A DNA stretch of 64,000 bases. Source: a virus. The translations under genes were made by a program, and so were the position numbers. Positions 16,029 through 21,796 of the stretch are shown here, piece after piece. The notes under the pieces were generated by a model, which searched no databases, had not been told where the DNA came from, and saw only the letters and a list, made by a program, of their open reading frames with translations. The stretch lies in the IMG/VR virus record IMGVR_UViG_3300025467_000007, positions 62,001-126,000 of that record; one strand, 5' to 3'. Numbering within the stretch: the first letter of the stretch is position 1; each line of letters starts with the position of its first letter.

Positions 16029-17045
16029 TCATGCTGGGAAGACTTTTTTTCCGTCTGGTCGTTTGGCCAAATCAAAACTATTAGGAAATATCCAATTATA
16101 TGGTATACGCTTGGTAGGAGATTTTACTCCATGATTGATAGCAATGTGTTTCCAAAATAGACATGACTTGTCTTCTATGTTCAACCATTTTTGCTCTCTC
16201 ATAGGATTGCGAGGATCATTTACTAATATATTCATTTGCTCAAGCCACATGTGTGCATGCTTGTTCTTAGGTACGAACTGACCATCTGGATCTATCTCAT
16301 ATTGTACCTTACCATTGAGGTTTACACCAAAGATCTGATGCATGCCATCAAAGTGTCCTGTACCACCAAACAATACTGACTCAGGATCTACGATATCAGG
16401 ATATGCCATAGCCATGTATCGTGCAGTGTTCTTGCATGGATACAGTGGACTTCTAAAGTTTTGTTTCTCTTTGAAATACTTCTCAAGTAGTTTAGCATAC
16501 TCCATCATGGTGAATGGTCGTCCTAACCTATTACGATGTTTATCTAAAAACTCCCACATCTCCTCAGCTGCCTTCTTAGGACCATCGATCAGCCAATCTT
16601 TAACTAACGTGTTCTTAGGATAGTAGATTTGGAATAGATCATTACGTGCATGTCGGTGTTCTTTAAAGTGTTCTCTTAGATTCTCTGGACCTTGATACAT
16701 CAACCGTGTTAGTGTACCCCAATGTTCGTTACTAAATGAGAACGTTAGTGTATACCACAATCTTAACTTAGGATCTGTGACCTTCTTCATGATATCACAG
16801 AACGGATGTTCATGCCAATGGAGTCTATGCGAAAAGATCTGGTAATCTTCTGCTAACAACTGATCTCGACGTAGATCAAACTCTTGGCAAAACTCAAAAA
16901 ACTTATCAAGACGTTTTTCAAGTGGCCAATCTTTCATCCATGATTCAGTAGGTTTGCCATCTTTTAATACTACAGGACTTGTACCCTTATAGGTAATATT
17001 CTTATACTCGATACCAGATATGAATTGAGCTAGAGTGTTTTGCAT
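16029..17045 (-). CDS. Putative amino acid:DNA transferase-like protein A
   Basis: A 338-residue, mostly helical protein. RPFTMMEYAKLLEKYF, CKNTARYMAMAYPD and VLFGGTGHFDGMHQIFGVN resemble the family predicted in phage base-hypermodification operons as glutamyl/putrescinyl-thymine transferases, now called amino acid:DNA transferases. Charged conserved positions (HEHPFCD, RHARNDLF) could be catalytic. It is adjacent to, and overlaps, a second gene with a related pattern (17030-18196). Recognition is by eye, with no structural or database check. Confidence 0.6.
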   Translation of the reverse strand: MQNTLAQFISGIEYKNITYKGTSPVVLKDGKPTESWMKDWPLEKRLDKFFEFCQEFDLRRDQLLAEDYQIFSHRLHWHEHPFCDIMKKVTDPKLRLWYTLTFSFSNEHWGTLTRLMYQGPENLREHFKEHRHARNDLFQIYYPKNTLVKDWLIDGPKKAAEEMWEFLDKHRNRLGRPFTMMEYAKLLEKYFKEKQNFRSPLYPCKNTARYMAMAYPDIVDPESVLFGGTGHFDGMHQIFGVNLNGKVQYEIDPDGQFVPKNKHAHMWLEQMNILVNDPRNPMREQKWLNIEDKSCLFWKHIAINHGVKSPTKRIPYNWIFPNSFDLAKRPDGKKVFPA

Positions 17046-18196
17046 AGTTCCTTATATTGATCCACTGTCATATTATGTATCTTCAAGACATAATCGTCTG
17101 AAGGATGAGATGTTAATCTATTGAATGAATCTATTAGTTTAAGATCAAGCATTGCTTTCTGTCTACCGAATGGATGATCTAAGATCTTACATGATGAGAA
17201 TATAACATCACGATCTATATGGTTATAGTCTGATCCAGGTCGTACATAGTTTTCTACCCAACGGATGAAGTCACAGCACACGTCTTCTGCATTATATGGG
17301 TATGCACCAGTCTCTACATAGATCCGTTCCATAACTTGATCGAGGAACTCTTCTTGCTTCATCTTAGTTAATGGTTTTGCAAGATATGAGATACACTCTA
17401 CTGCATTTGTACCGTAGTAGAACGGTGATGTCTTATCAACGTACTGTGGGTACCAATCAGCCACGTCTGCAACTACTGCAGCATACTGGAAGTGGTACTG
17501 TCTTAAGTTATTCTTAACGTTCCAATCTAACATGAACGAACCGATCTCTCTTAGTGATCTCTGTCCACCAGATTCTAAAAACTCTGCTAGTTCTCTTGCT
17601 AATCGTGGTGCATACTCTGATAGGTAATAATCTCCACCACGTTTATATCTTGATCCTGCAGGTGGTTTAGGAAATGCTGGGAATTGGTATCCAACAGAAG
17701 TGTAGAAGGAGTATGGATAGTTGTTCACCATCTCGACCATGTCCTCAATAGTCTTACAGTTATGTAGCGAGAACAATAAGGTATTGTGGTATCCACTAGG
17801 TTTCGTACTGTAATTAATTGCAGAACCACATACACGATGGAGGATGAATATGTACAGCCATTCGGGCAGTTTAAAGTCGGAATGTTTTCCTGTCCAGTTA
17901 TGTGCTACAGTATCTCGTTGATGTGTGATCTTACCTGCTTCCATCTTTTTCCAATATGGATGCTGATCCGTCCAACCATAAAAGCAATCATTAACGATCT
18001 GAGAGAAACCTGCATACTTACGTTCGACCACATCATACAATTCTACATGATGCAGTAGATCATCATTCATGTTTGACTCTACATGTGATATCATGCCATA
18101 AGGTGGTGTAAGAGATACATTACACTTCTCTTGCTGATCCTTTGCAAGGTTAAAGTATCTTATGTACTCATCATAGTATTGTGTTGTTTCAATCAA
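17030..18196 (-). CDS. Putative amino acid:DNA transferase-like protein B
   Basis: A 388-residue protein. The block PEWLYIFILHRVCGSAINY, then GYHNTLLF, then SFYTSVGYQFPAFPKPP resembles the helical core of phage proteins predicted to transfer amino acids or polyamines onto hydroxymethyl-pyrimidines in DNA. It overlaps protein A by 16 bases and the UDG-like gene by 4, so all three are probably co-translated. Target base and donor are unknown. Two such proteins side by side could form a heteromeric or sequential system. Confidence 0.6.
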   Translation of the reverse strand: MIETTQYYDEYIRYFNLAKDQQEKCNVSLTPPYGMISHVESNMNDDLLHHVELYDVVERKYAGFSQIVNDCFYGWTDQHPYWKKMEAGKITHQRDTVAHNWTGKHSDFKLPEWLYIFILHRVCGSAINYSTKPSGYHNTLLFSLHNCKTIEDMVEMVNNYPYSFYTSVGYQFPAFPKPPAGSRYKRGGDYYLSEYAPRLARELAEFLESGGQRSLREIGSFMLDWNVKNNLRQYHFQYAAVVADVADWYPQYVDKTSPFYYGTNAVECISYLAKPLTKMKQEEFLDQVMERIYVETGAYPYNAEDVCCDFIRWVENYVRPGSDYNHIDRDVIFSSCKILDHPFGRQKAMLDLKLIDSFNRLTSHPSDDYVLKIHNMTVDQYKELCKTL

Positions 18197-18606
18197 TATA
18201 AACCAACCTCAGTTAAAAATGTTTGTAGTCTAAGCAGCATACCAACTTCATAGGCTTTACTATTTAGGTTCCTATTTCGTGGAGACGGATGATCAATCTT
18301 ATAATGTGGTATGTCATACTTATCACATACTTTTGATACAAATCCACCAAGTGCAATCACTACTTTACCTTGTGTCTCTGTTAGTAATGCATCCACGTCT
18401 ACATCAGACATCTTATAAGAGTTTATCTTATTAGGTATCACATTATGAAACGACCATTCATATAGACCTACTGTGTCCATCCAATCCTTCAGACGTGCAA
18501 ATGTCCCATTCTTAAACGGTGTAGTTTTAGATGAGGGACATTGGCCTAAGACTATAACTTCGTCAGAAGGCCTATGATATGGAAGAAAATCCGTCACTGA
18601 TTTCAT
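18193..18606 (-). CDS. Uracil-DNA-glycosylase-superfamily protein
   Basis: 137 residues from the ATG at 18606 (MKSVTDFLPYHRPSDEV). VLGQCPSS (about 20-26) matches the first active-site loop, and HPSPRNRN (about 106-113) the HPSP loop of the UDG superfamily. The protein is shorter than cellular UDGs. In this operon it could recognise or process modified bases rather than uracil; that is inferred. The ATG is only 6 bases after the -10 box of its promoter, so its mRNA would be essentially leaderless. Confidence 0.8.
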   Translation of the reverse strand: MKSVTDFLPYHRPSDEVIVLGQCPSSKTTPFKNGTFARLKDWMDTVGLYEWSFHNVIPNKINSYKMSDVDVDALLTETQGKVVIALGGFVSKVCDKYDIPHYKIDHPSPRNRNLNSKAYEVGMLLRLQTFLTEVGLY

Positions 18607-18612
18607 AATATA

Positions 18613-18641
18613 ATTATACCCCAAAGGGTATTAAAAGTACA
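18613..18641 (-). promoter_or_regulatory. Early-type promoter of the hypermodification cluster
   Basis: TGTACT (18641-18636), 17-base spacer ending TTTGGGG, TATAAT (18618-18613). The stretch from the -10 box to the ATG (TATAATTATAT, one base, ATG) is almost identical to that at gene 43, again leaving only 6 bases. Confidence 0.75.
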
Positions 18642-18642
18642 A

Positions 18643-18948
18643 TTAAGCTTTAAATTGGGCGTCGTTTGCACCAGCTAATACGATACCAGAACCGTAGATC
18701 CTGTTATATTCGTTTAGTAGTTCTTTCTTAACGTCAGTAATTGCTGCGATAGATGTATGATACACTGCAATAGTGCCATCATGGTAAGGCATAAAAGGAG
18801 AGAATCCGACGGATACTGTACCTTCTTTTGTTTGGTGATATACTAATGTGACACCATTTTCAATGACCATTGCACCTTCTCCTGAAGATATAAGGCCACA
18901 AATGATCTCTTCACCACTAGTAAATTTAATTAGTTTAATATCTGCCAT
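18643..18948 (-). CDS. Sm/Hfq-like small beta protein (paralogue of 33801 gene)
   Basis: 101 residues from the ATG at 18948 (MADIKLIKFTSGEEIICGLI). A short N-terminal beta domain and the C-terminal block VGFSPFMPYHDGTIAVYHTS plus ELLNEYNRIYG match the protein at 33801-34232 position by position. Similar pairs occur in T4-like marine phages and are described as Sm-like. An RNA-binding role is plausible, not shown. AAAGGA lies 8 bases before the chosen ATG. Confidence 0.65.
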   Translation of the reverse strand: MADIKLIKFTSGEEIICGLISSGEGAMVIENGVTLVYHQTKEGTVSVGFSPFMPYHDGTIAVYHTSIAAITDVKKELLNEYNRIYGSGIVLAGANDAQFKA

Positions 18949-19159
18949 CTTGCTCATCCTTTAAAATTATAAATTCAATAAAATTTGCTGCTTCTTCTAA
19001 ATTGCTAAAGTGTTTTACAAAGAACTTATCCACATCCATCATGTGATTACCTACAACCATGACAGACATATGCTTAAGAACGGAAACCTTTAGTTGATAG
19101 TTGCCTCTCCGCAAGAACGGATAAGAAACTAAATCTTTTGTCAATTCACTCTTCATCAT
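18935..19159 (-). CDS. Hypothetical protein, 74 aa
   Basis: A small protein beginning MMKSELTKDLVSYPFLRRGN with a Val/Met-rich centre (LKHMSVMVVGNHMMDVDKFF). It overlaps the Sm-like gene. A CATAAATA sequence just upstream (19168-19161) is one base off the late promoter consensus. Function unknown. Confidence 0.6.
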   Translation of the reverse strand: MMKSELTKDLVSYPFLRRGNYQLKVSVLKHMSVMVVGNHMMDVDKFFVKHFSNLEEAANFIEFIILKDEQDGRY

Positions 19160-19171
19160 ATATTTATGAGA

Positions 19172-19189
19172 GGGGAGATTGCTCTCCCC
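19172..19189 (-). terminator. Hairpin terminator after hsp20
   Basis: A 7-bp GC-rich stem (GGGGAGA / TCTCCCC) with a 4-base loop, just after the Hsp20 stop codon. The following U-tract is poor, so termination may be partial. Confidence 0.6.
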
Positions 19190-19195
19190 ATCCCT

Positions 19196-19747
19196 TTAAC
19201 TATCCATATCGTACTGTTGACCAGAGGCGTAATTAGCATCTTTAGCGTAGTCAGTTGGGTTATCTCTTTCATTTAAGAGTTCTCTAACACGGTCGATACC
19301 AGTAGACGGCGTTAAGTTGTCCGTGATCTCGATTTGACGAGGTTTCTTAGATTCAGGGATAACATTCTCAAGAGCGATACGTAAGATGCCATCTTTAAAT
19401 TCAGCACCACGCACTTCGACCGTATCAGCCAACTTGATTGACTTAGTGAACGAACGCGTTCCGATACCTTTGTGGAGGTATTGTACATTGCCATCATCAG
19501 GATTCTTTTGTCCTTTGATGATCAATAAGCCTTCTTCTAAAGTGATAGTTACCTCTTGCTTATTGAAACCAGCGATAGCCAATTCAACGATATATTCGTA
19601 ATCGTCTAGCTTAATAATGTTGTGAGGTGGGAATGCTTGGTTGTTGTTTAGTGGTGCTGCGAGCATCTCATCAATCTCTCTTAGCATACTTTCAAAACCA
19701 ATAGTTTGTGGCCAGATAGGGCCGAATGATACATTTGTAGTTCGCAT
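19196..19747 (-). CDS. hsp20: Hsp20 small heat-shock protein
   Basis: A 183-residue alpha-crystallin-domain chaperone. YEYIVELAIAGFNKQEVTIT opens the domain, LEEGLLIIKGQK is the beta5-beta6 part, and the GILRIALENVIPES stretch near the end supplies the conserved GxLxI/V-type strand and the I-x-I-like tail region. T4-like phages of marine bacteria often carry Hsp20, proposed to assist virion or stress protein folding. AAGGAGAAAAAT precedes the ATG at 19747. A terminator-like hairpin lies upstream (19782-19802). Confidence 0.95.
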   Translation of the reverse strand: MRTTNVSFGPIWPQTIGFESMLREIDEMLAAPLNNNQAFPPHNIIKLDDYEYIVELAIAGFNKQEVTITLEEGLLIIKGQKNPDDGNVQYLHKGIGTRSFTKSIKLADTVEVRGAEFKDGILRIALENVIPESKKPRQIEITDNLTPSTGIDRVRELLNERDNPTDYAKDANYASGQQYDMDS

Positions 19748-19781
19748 ATTTTTCTCCTTAGTTAAGCGAGTTTAACAAAAT

Positions 19782-19802
19782 CCTGCCCCCGAAGGCTGCA
19801 GG
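19782..19802 (-). terminator. Hairpin terminator upstream of hsp20
   Basis: CCTGC / GCAGG stem with internal CC/GG pairs closing a UUCG loop, followed on the minus strand by ATTTTG. It separates hsp20 from upstream transcripts, including any from the late-type box at 19827-19834. Confidence 0.65.
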
Positions 19803-19815
19803 TTTAGGCAGTTTC

Positions 19816-19941
19816 CTACCTAAATTTATTTATAATACGAAGGAATACTTTTTTAAGTTTTTGTTTACGAGTTAATGGTGCAGGAGGACTACCGATACAG
19901 CATACTCTGTCCCATTCTCGTTGAGTATAATTAGGCTGCAT
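19816..19941 (-). CDS. Possible small gene, 41 aa
   Basis: An open frame whose ATG at 19941 overlaps the last codons of the omega-like gene. It encodes MQPNYTQREWDRVCCIGSPP and then a basic tail ending IINKFR. No clear ribosome-binding site is visible, but the frame runs through most of an otherwise empty gap. It may be translationally coupled to the omega-like gene or be spurious. Confidence 0.4.
   Translation of the reverse strand: MQPNYTQREWDRVCCIGSPPAPLTRKQKLKKVFLRIINKFR
19827..19834 (-). promoter_or_regulatory. Late-promoter-like TATAAATA
   Basis: A perfect T4 late box on the minus strand upstream of hsp20. The hairpin at 19782-19802 lies between them, so read-through would be needed to express hsp20 from here. 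Confidence 0.4.
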
Positions 19942-20167
19942 CATCTATGATGTCTTGTAGTGCTTGGTTGATTGGCTTATAGCCATAGTAGTGGAGCTTC
20001 TCTGACTTGCGGTCTAGAAAGTCTCGACGTTTTTCAATATCTCTTGCTCTATAGGCAGCTTCAAGGATCATCGTATAACGGTTACCTTCACGAGTCTTTT
20101 CATGTGCTGCAAGTACTGCTGCTACGTCTACTCTTGGTAAATCAGCCTTCTTTTTGACTTGTTGCAT
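19931..20167 (-). CDS. RNA polymerase omega-subunit-like protein
   Basis: 78 residues from the ATG at 20167 (MQQVKKKADLPRVDVAAVLA), 8 bases after GGAGG. The core GNRYTMILEAAYRARDIE matches the bacterial RpoZ signature GNRFDLVLVAARRARQM, and YYGYKPINQALQDI matches ENDKTTVIALREI after it. Cellular omega stabilises RNA polymerase assembly and contributes to one ppGpp site. A phage copy could replace or compete with the host subunit; that is inference. It is in a run with bS21, Hsp20 and PqqA. Confidence 0.7.
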   Translation of the reverse strand: MQQVKKKADLPRVDVAAVLAAHEKTREGNRYTMILEAAYRARDIEKRRDFLDRKSEKLHYYGYKPINQALQDIIDDAA

Positions 20168-20342
20168 TCCACTGTCCTCCATAATAACGTTCAAGTTGAC
20201 CTACATTATTTAATCTTTGATCACCGTCTTGTGGTGTGTCAAGCTTAACTGACCAGTCAATCGCATCAAAGTTCTTATCAAATTCTTTGGTGGCAGTCTT
20301 AGATAAGATGCTGTCACCGGTGATATCATTCTTTGCTGCCAT
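20142..20342 (-). CDS. Hypothetical protein, 66 aa
   Basis: An Asp/Lys-rich soluble protein (MAAKNDITGDSILSKTATKE at the N-terminus). Its ATG at 20342 overlaps the stop of the preceding 21-codon gene (TAATG), and its end overlaps the omega-like start. The tight packing supports expression. Function unknown. Confidence 0.65.
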   Translation of the reverse strand: MAAKNDITGDSILSKTATKEFDKNFDAIDWSVKLDTPQDGDQRLNNVGQLERYYGGQWNATSQKEG

Positions 20343-20407
20343 TATTTTGGCAACTTATCTTTTTTTGGACGACCTTTGCTTTCTTTTTTCTTATCACGGT
20401 TTCCCAT
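20342..20407 (-). CDS. AT-hook-like micropeptide, 21 aa
   Basis: An ideal AAGGAG site 6 bases before an ATG, then 21 codons and a TAA that overlaps the next ATG. The peptide is mostly Lys/Arg/Glu with a KGRPKKDK core, the AT-hook (GRP) type of minor-groove DNA-binding motif. It ends DKLPK. Too short for routine gene calling. Possible DNA-binding or RNA-polymerase-associated micropeptide. Confidence 0.7.
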   Translation of the reverse strand: MGNRDKKKESKGRPKKDKLPK

Positions 20408-20417
20408 AATTTTCTCC

Positions 20418-20678
20418 TTAATATAATTTTTTAGGTGGTTGACTTGATGCTACTTTTTTCAACCAACGTTTCTTCGCCTGACTCTTTGCTTTCTTACGAG
20501 CTACACATGGCTTTTCATACTCCATACGTTCTCTTATTTCAATCAGAAGCCCTGAGTCTTCTACTTTGTTTCTAAACTTACGAAAAGCTTTTTCAAATTG
20601 GCCTTCTTGTACGTCTACAAATAACCCTTGTTTAGAGTCACTTTGTTTTGGCCTAGGTTTACGATTAAATTCAGCCAT
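20418..20678 (-). CDS. rpsU: Ribosomal protein bS21
   Basis: 86 residues from the ATG at 20678 (MAEFNRKPRPKQ...). From VDVQEGQFEKAFRKFRNKVE onward it aligns with bacterial bS21: AFRKFRNK, SGLLIEIRERMEYEKP, and the basic helix ARKKAKSQAKKRWLKK. A short phage-specific N-terminal extension precedes this. bS21 sits by the anti-Shine-Dalgarno region of the 30S subunit, and phage copies are thought to bias initiation to phage mRNAs. The start overlaps the preceding stop (TAATG). Confidence 0.92.
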   Translation of the reverse strand: MAEFNRKPRPKQSDSKQGLFVDVQEGQFEKAFRKFRNKVEDSGLLIEIRERMEYEKPCVARKKAKSQAKKRWLKKVASSQPPKKLY

Positions 20679-20986
20679 TAGTAACAAGTTCTCGTTCTAG
20701 TCACGTTACCATATTGATCTACTGACTCAACCCATGCTGTACAGTTTTGATATACAGTTGGAGCTTGTTGATAGATCACTGTAGGTGCTGGTTGTACATA
20801 ACGTGGTTGCGCTAGTTCGTAACCGATAACTCCACCAATTAAAGCTGGAGCAACCCAATTTACACCACCTCCATGATAATACCCACCATGGTAACCACCA
20901 TAATAGCCGCCATATCCGCCATGATAACCTGCGAATGCTGAGGTTGATGCTGTCGCTAATGCTAATACTGCTATAAGTTTTTTCAT
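20678..20986 (-). CDS. Secreted Gly/Tyr-rich protein
   Basis: 102 residues from the ATG at 20986, after AGGAGAAGTACA. The signal peptide is MKKLIAVLALATASTSAFA (cleavage after AFA). The mature N-terminus is a GYHGGYGGYYGGYHGG-type low-complexity repeat, followed by a glycine-zipper-like ALIGGVIGYELAQP and a Tyr/Pro/Val stretch with two Cys near the end. Similar proteins occur in bacterial envelopes. An upstream in-frame start at 21019 lies at the predicted transcription start and is rejected. Confidence 0.8.
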   Translation of the reverse strand: MKKLIAVLALATASTSAFAGYHGGYGGYYGGYHGGYYHGGGVNWVAPALIGGVIGYELAQPRYVQPAPTVIYQQAPTVYQNCTAWVESVDQYGNVTRTRTCY

Positions 20987-21009
20987 TGTACTTCTCCTAT
21001 TCTGAGACC

Positions 21010-21038
21010 ATTGTACCATATTTATTAATTATTGTACA
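21010..21038 (-). promoter_or_regulatory. Early-type promoter (TGTACA class)
   Basis: TATGTACAATAATT (TGTACA at 21038-21033), 17-base spacer, TACAAT (21015-21010). The -35 region overlaps the last codons of the NUMOD3 gene. Drives the secreted protein, bS21, micropeptide and omega-like genes. Confidence 0.8.
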
Positions 21039-21420
21039 TAGGCCCAATTGTAACAATTTGTAACCACTTTTTAGATCTATTCTTATGCCATGCCTTAATA
21101 GATTCAGACATTTTTCTTTTTTGTTCATCTGACATTACAAATGACTTTTTACCTTTAGTTGCTAAACTCATTTTGCGCTTAGTTTCTTCAGATCTAGGAA
21201 CTCCTGCTAAACCGCCTTTAGTTCCTTTTTTGCTTCTACTTATCTTTTTCTTAGATTCTTCAGTATGTTTTTTACCATACCAGTGGCTTTCTTCTTTTGG
21301 AAGACCTTTATTCCATGAATCTTCTATTATAATTTCAGAGTTAGCTTCTAGTTCTTCTTTAGTTATAATCATAGTTTTAAGGGAATTAAACTCTTCTGGA
21401 ACCGGGGATAAATATGACAT
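21025..21420 (-). CDS. NUMOD3-repeat protein, truncated homing endonuclease
   Basis: 131 residues from the ATG at 21420 (MSYLSPVPEEF), 8 bases after AAAGGAG. Three NUMOD3-type DNA-binding repeats are visible: KKHTEESKKKISRSKKG, PRSEETKRKMSLATKG and SDEQKRKMSESIKAWHKNR. No GIY-YIG or HNH nuclease core is present, so it is probably a degenerate homing endonuclease or a DNA-binding derivative. The leader (21421-21483) can fold into a GTCCTT/AAGGAC stem. An ATG at 21483 would start at or before the late transcription start and is rejected. Confidence 0.8.
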   Translation of the reverse strand: MSYLSPVPEEFNSLKTMIITKEELEANSEIIIEDSWNKGLPKEESHWYGKKHTEESKKKISRSKKGTKGGLAGVPRSEETKRKMSLATKGKKSFVMSDEQKRKMSESIKAWHKNRSKKWLQIVTIGPMYNN

Positions 21421-21487
21421 GCTGGCACTCCTTTTAGTGTTAGAGTCCTTGGAGATTGCCGTCTCGCGAAGGACATTTTTCATATTA

Positions 21488-21495
21488 TATTTATA
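21488..21495 (-). promoter_or_regulatory. T4-type late promoter TATAAATA
   Basis: Perfect TATAAATA overlapping the U-tract of the terminator at 21498-21520. It would express the NUMOD3 gene late, from a structured leader. Confidence 0.75.
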
Positions 21496-21497
21496 AA

Positions 21498-21520
21498 AAA
21501 GGGACCTCTAGGATCCCTTT
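21498..21520. terminator. Bidirectional hairpin terminator after pqqA
   Basis: AAAGGGA/TCCCTTT stem with an inner CC-TCTA-GG hairpin and one bulged A. On the minus strand it is followed by a run of T that merges into the late promoter. Confidence 0.85.
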
Positions 21521-21541
21521 TATTCTTTAAGAATGATCGAA

Positions 21542-21613
21542 TTAACGATTCATTACATAAAGGGTAACTTCAAAGCCAAAGCGCATTTCAGTTGCTTGAG
21601 GTTTCGTCCACAT
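21542..21613 (-). CDS. pqqA: PqqA, pyrroloquinoline quinone precursor peptide
   Basis: A 23-codon gene: ATG at 21613, 7 bases after AAGGAG, stop TAA at 21544-21542. The peptide begins MWTKPQATEM and ends EVTLYVMNR. Length and pattern match bacterial PqqA (for example the Klebsiella form, also 23 aa, with EVTLY near the C-terminus): Glu15 and Tyr19, the two residues cross-linked by the radical-SAM enzyme PqqE to make PQQ, are in register. No other pqq gene is in the window, so host PqqB-E would be needed. A terminator follows at 21498-21520 and a structured leader precedes it. It suggests phage support of host PQQ-dependent alcohol oxidation. Confidence 0.93.
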   Translation of the reverse strand: MWTKPQATEMRFGFEVTLYVMNR

Positions 21614-21627
21614 AGTATTTCTCCTTT

Positions 21628-21796
21628 GTTTATAAAAATTTATAAACTCAGATCGTTAGAGAGAACGGCTTTTAACTCAGACATTCAAGGTCTAACTTGA
21701 GGCTCATATTCCTGTAGAGTTTCCCCTACATTACTATCTATACAATACTCTTAAAAAGAGACTAGTTAAAAGTATTAATACTTAGTAATCCTGTGC
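21628..21796 (-). promoter_or_regulatory. pqqA leader region with several hairpins
   Basis: The 170 bases before pqqA hold no gene but have marked structure: a perfect 9-bp inverted repeat with AA centre (21628-21647, containing late-box-like TATAAATT), a TCAAG/CTTGA hairpin (21685-21700), a GUAGGG-GAAA-CUCUAC tetraloop hairpin (21714-21729), and a self-complementary AAGTATTAATACTT (about 21768-21781). A regulatory leader or riboswitch-like element is possible; no known class was recognised. Confidence 0.5.

Noticed and set aside
20986-21019. Longer N-terminus (MVQWSQNRR...) of the secreted Gly/Tyr-rich protein
   Set aside because: It would overlap the promoter -10 box and hide the signal peptide; ATG 20986 has AGGAG.
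21420-21483. Start of the NUMOD3 protein at ATG 21483
   Set aside because: That ATG is at or upstream of the expected late transcription start and lacks a ribosome-binding site; ATG 21420 follows AAAGGAG.
21620-21796. tRNA or group I intron in the pqqA leader
   Set aside because: No acceptor stem with CCA-type end, no T-loop sequence and no intron core motifs could be found.
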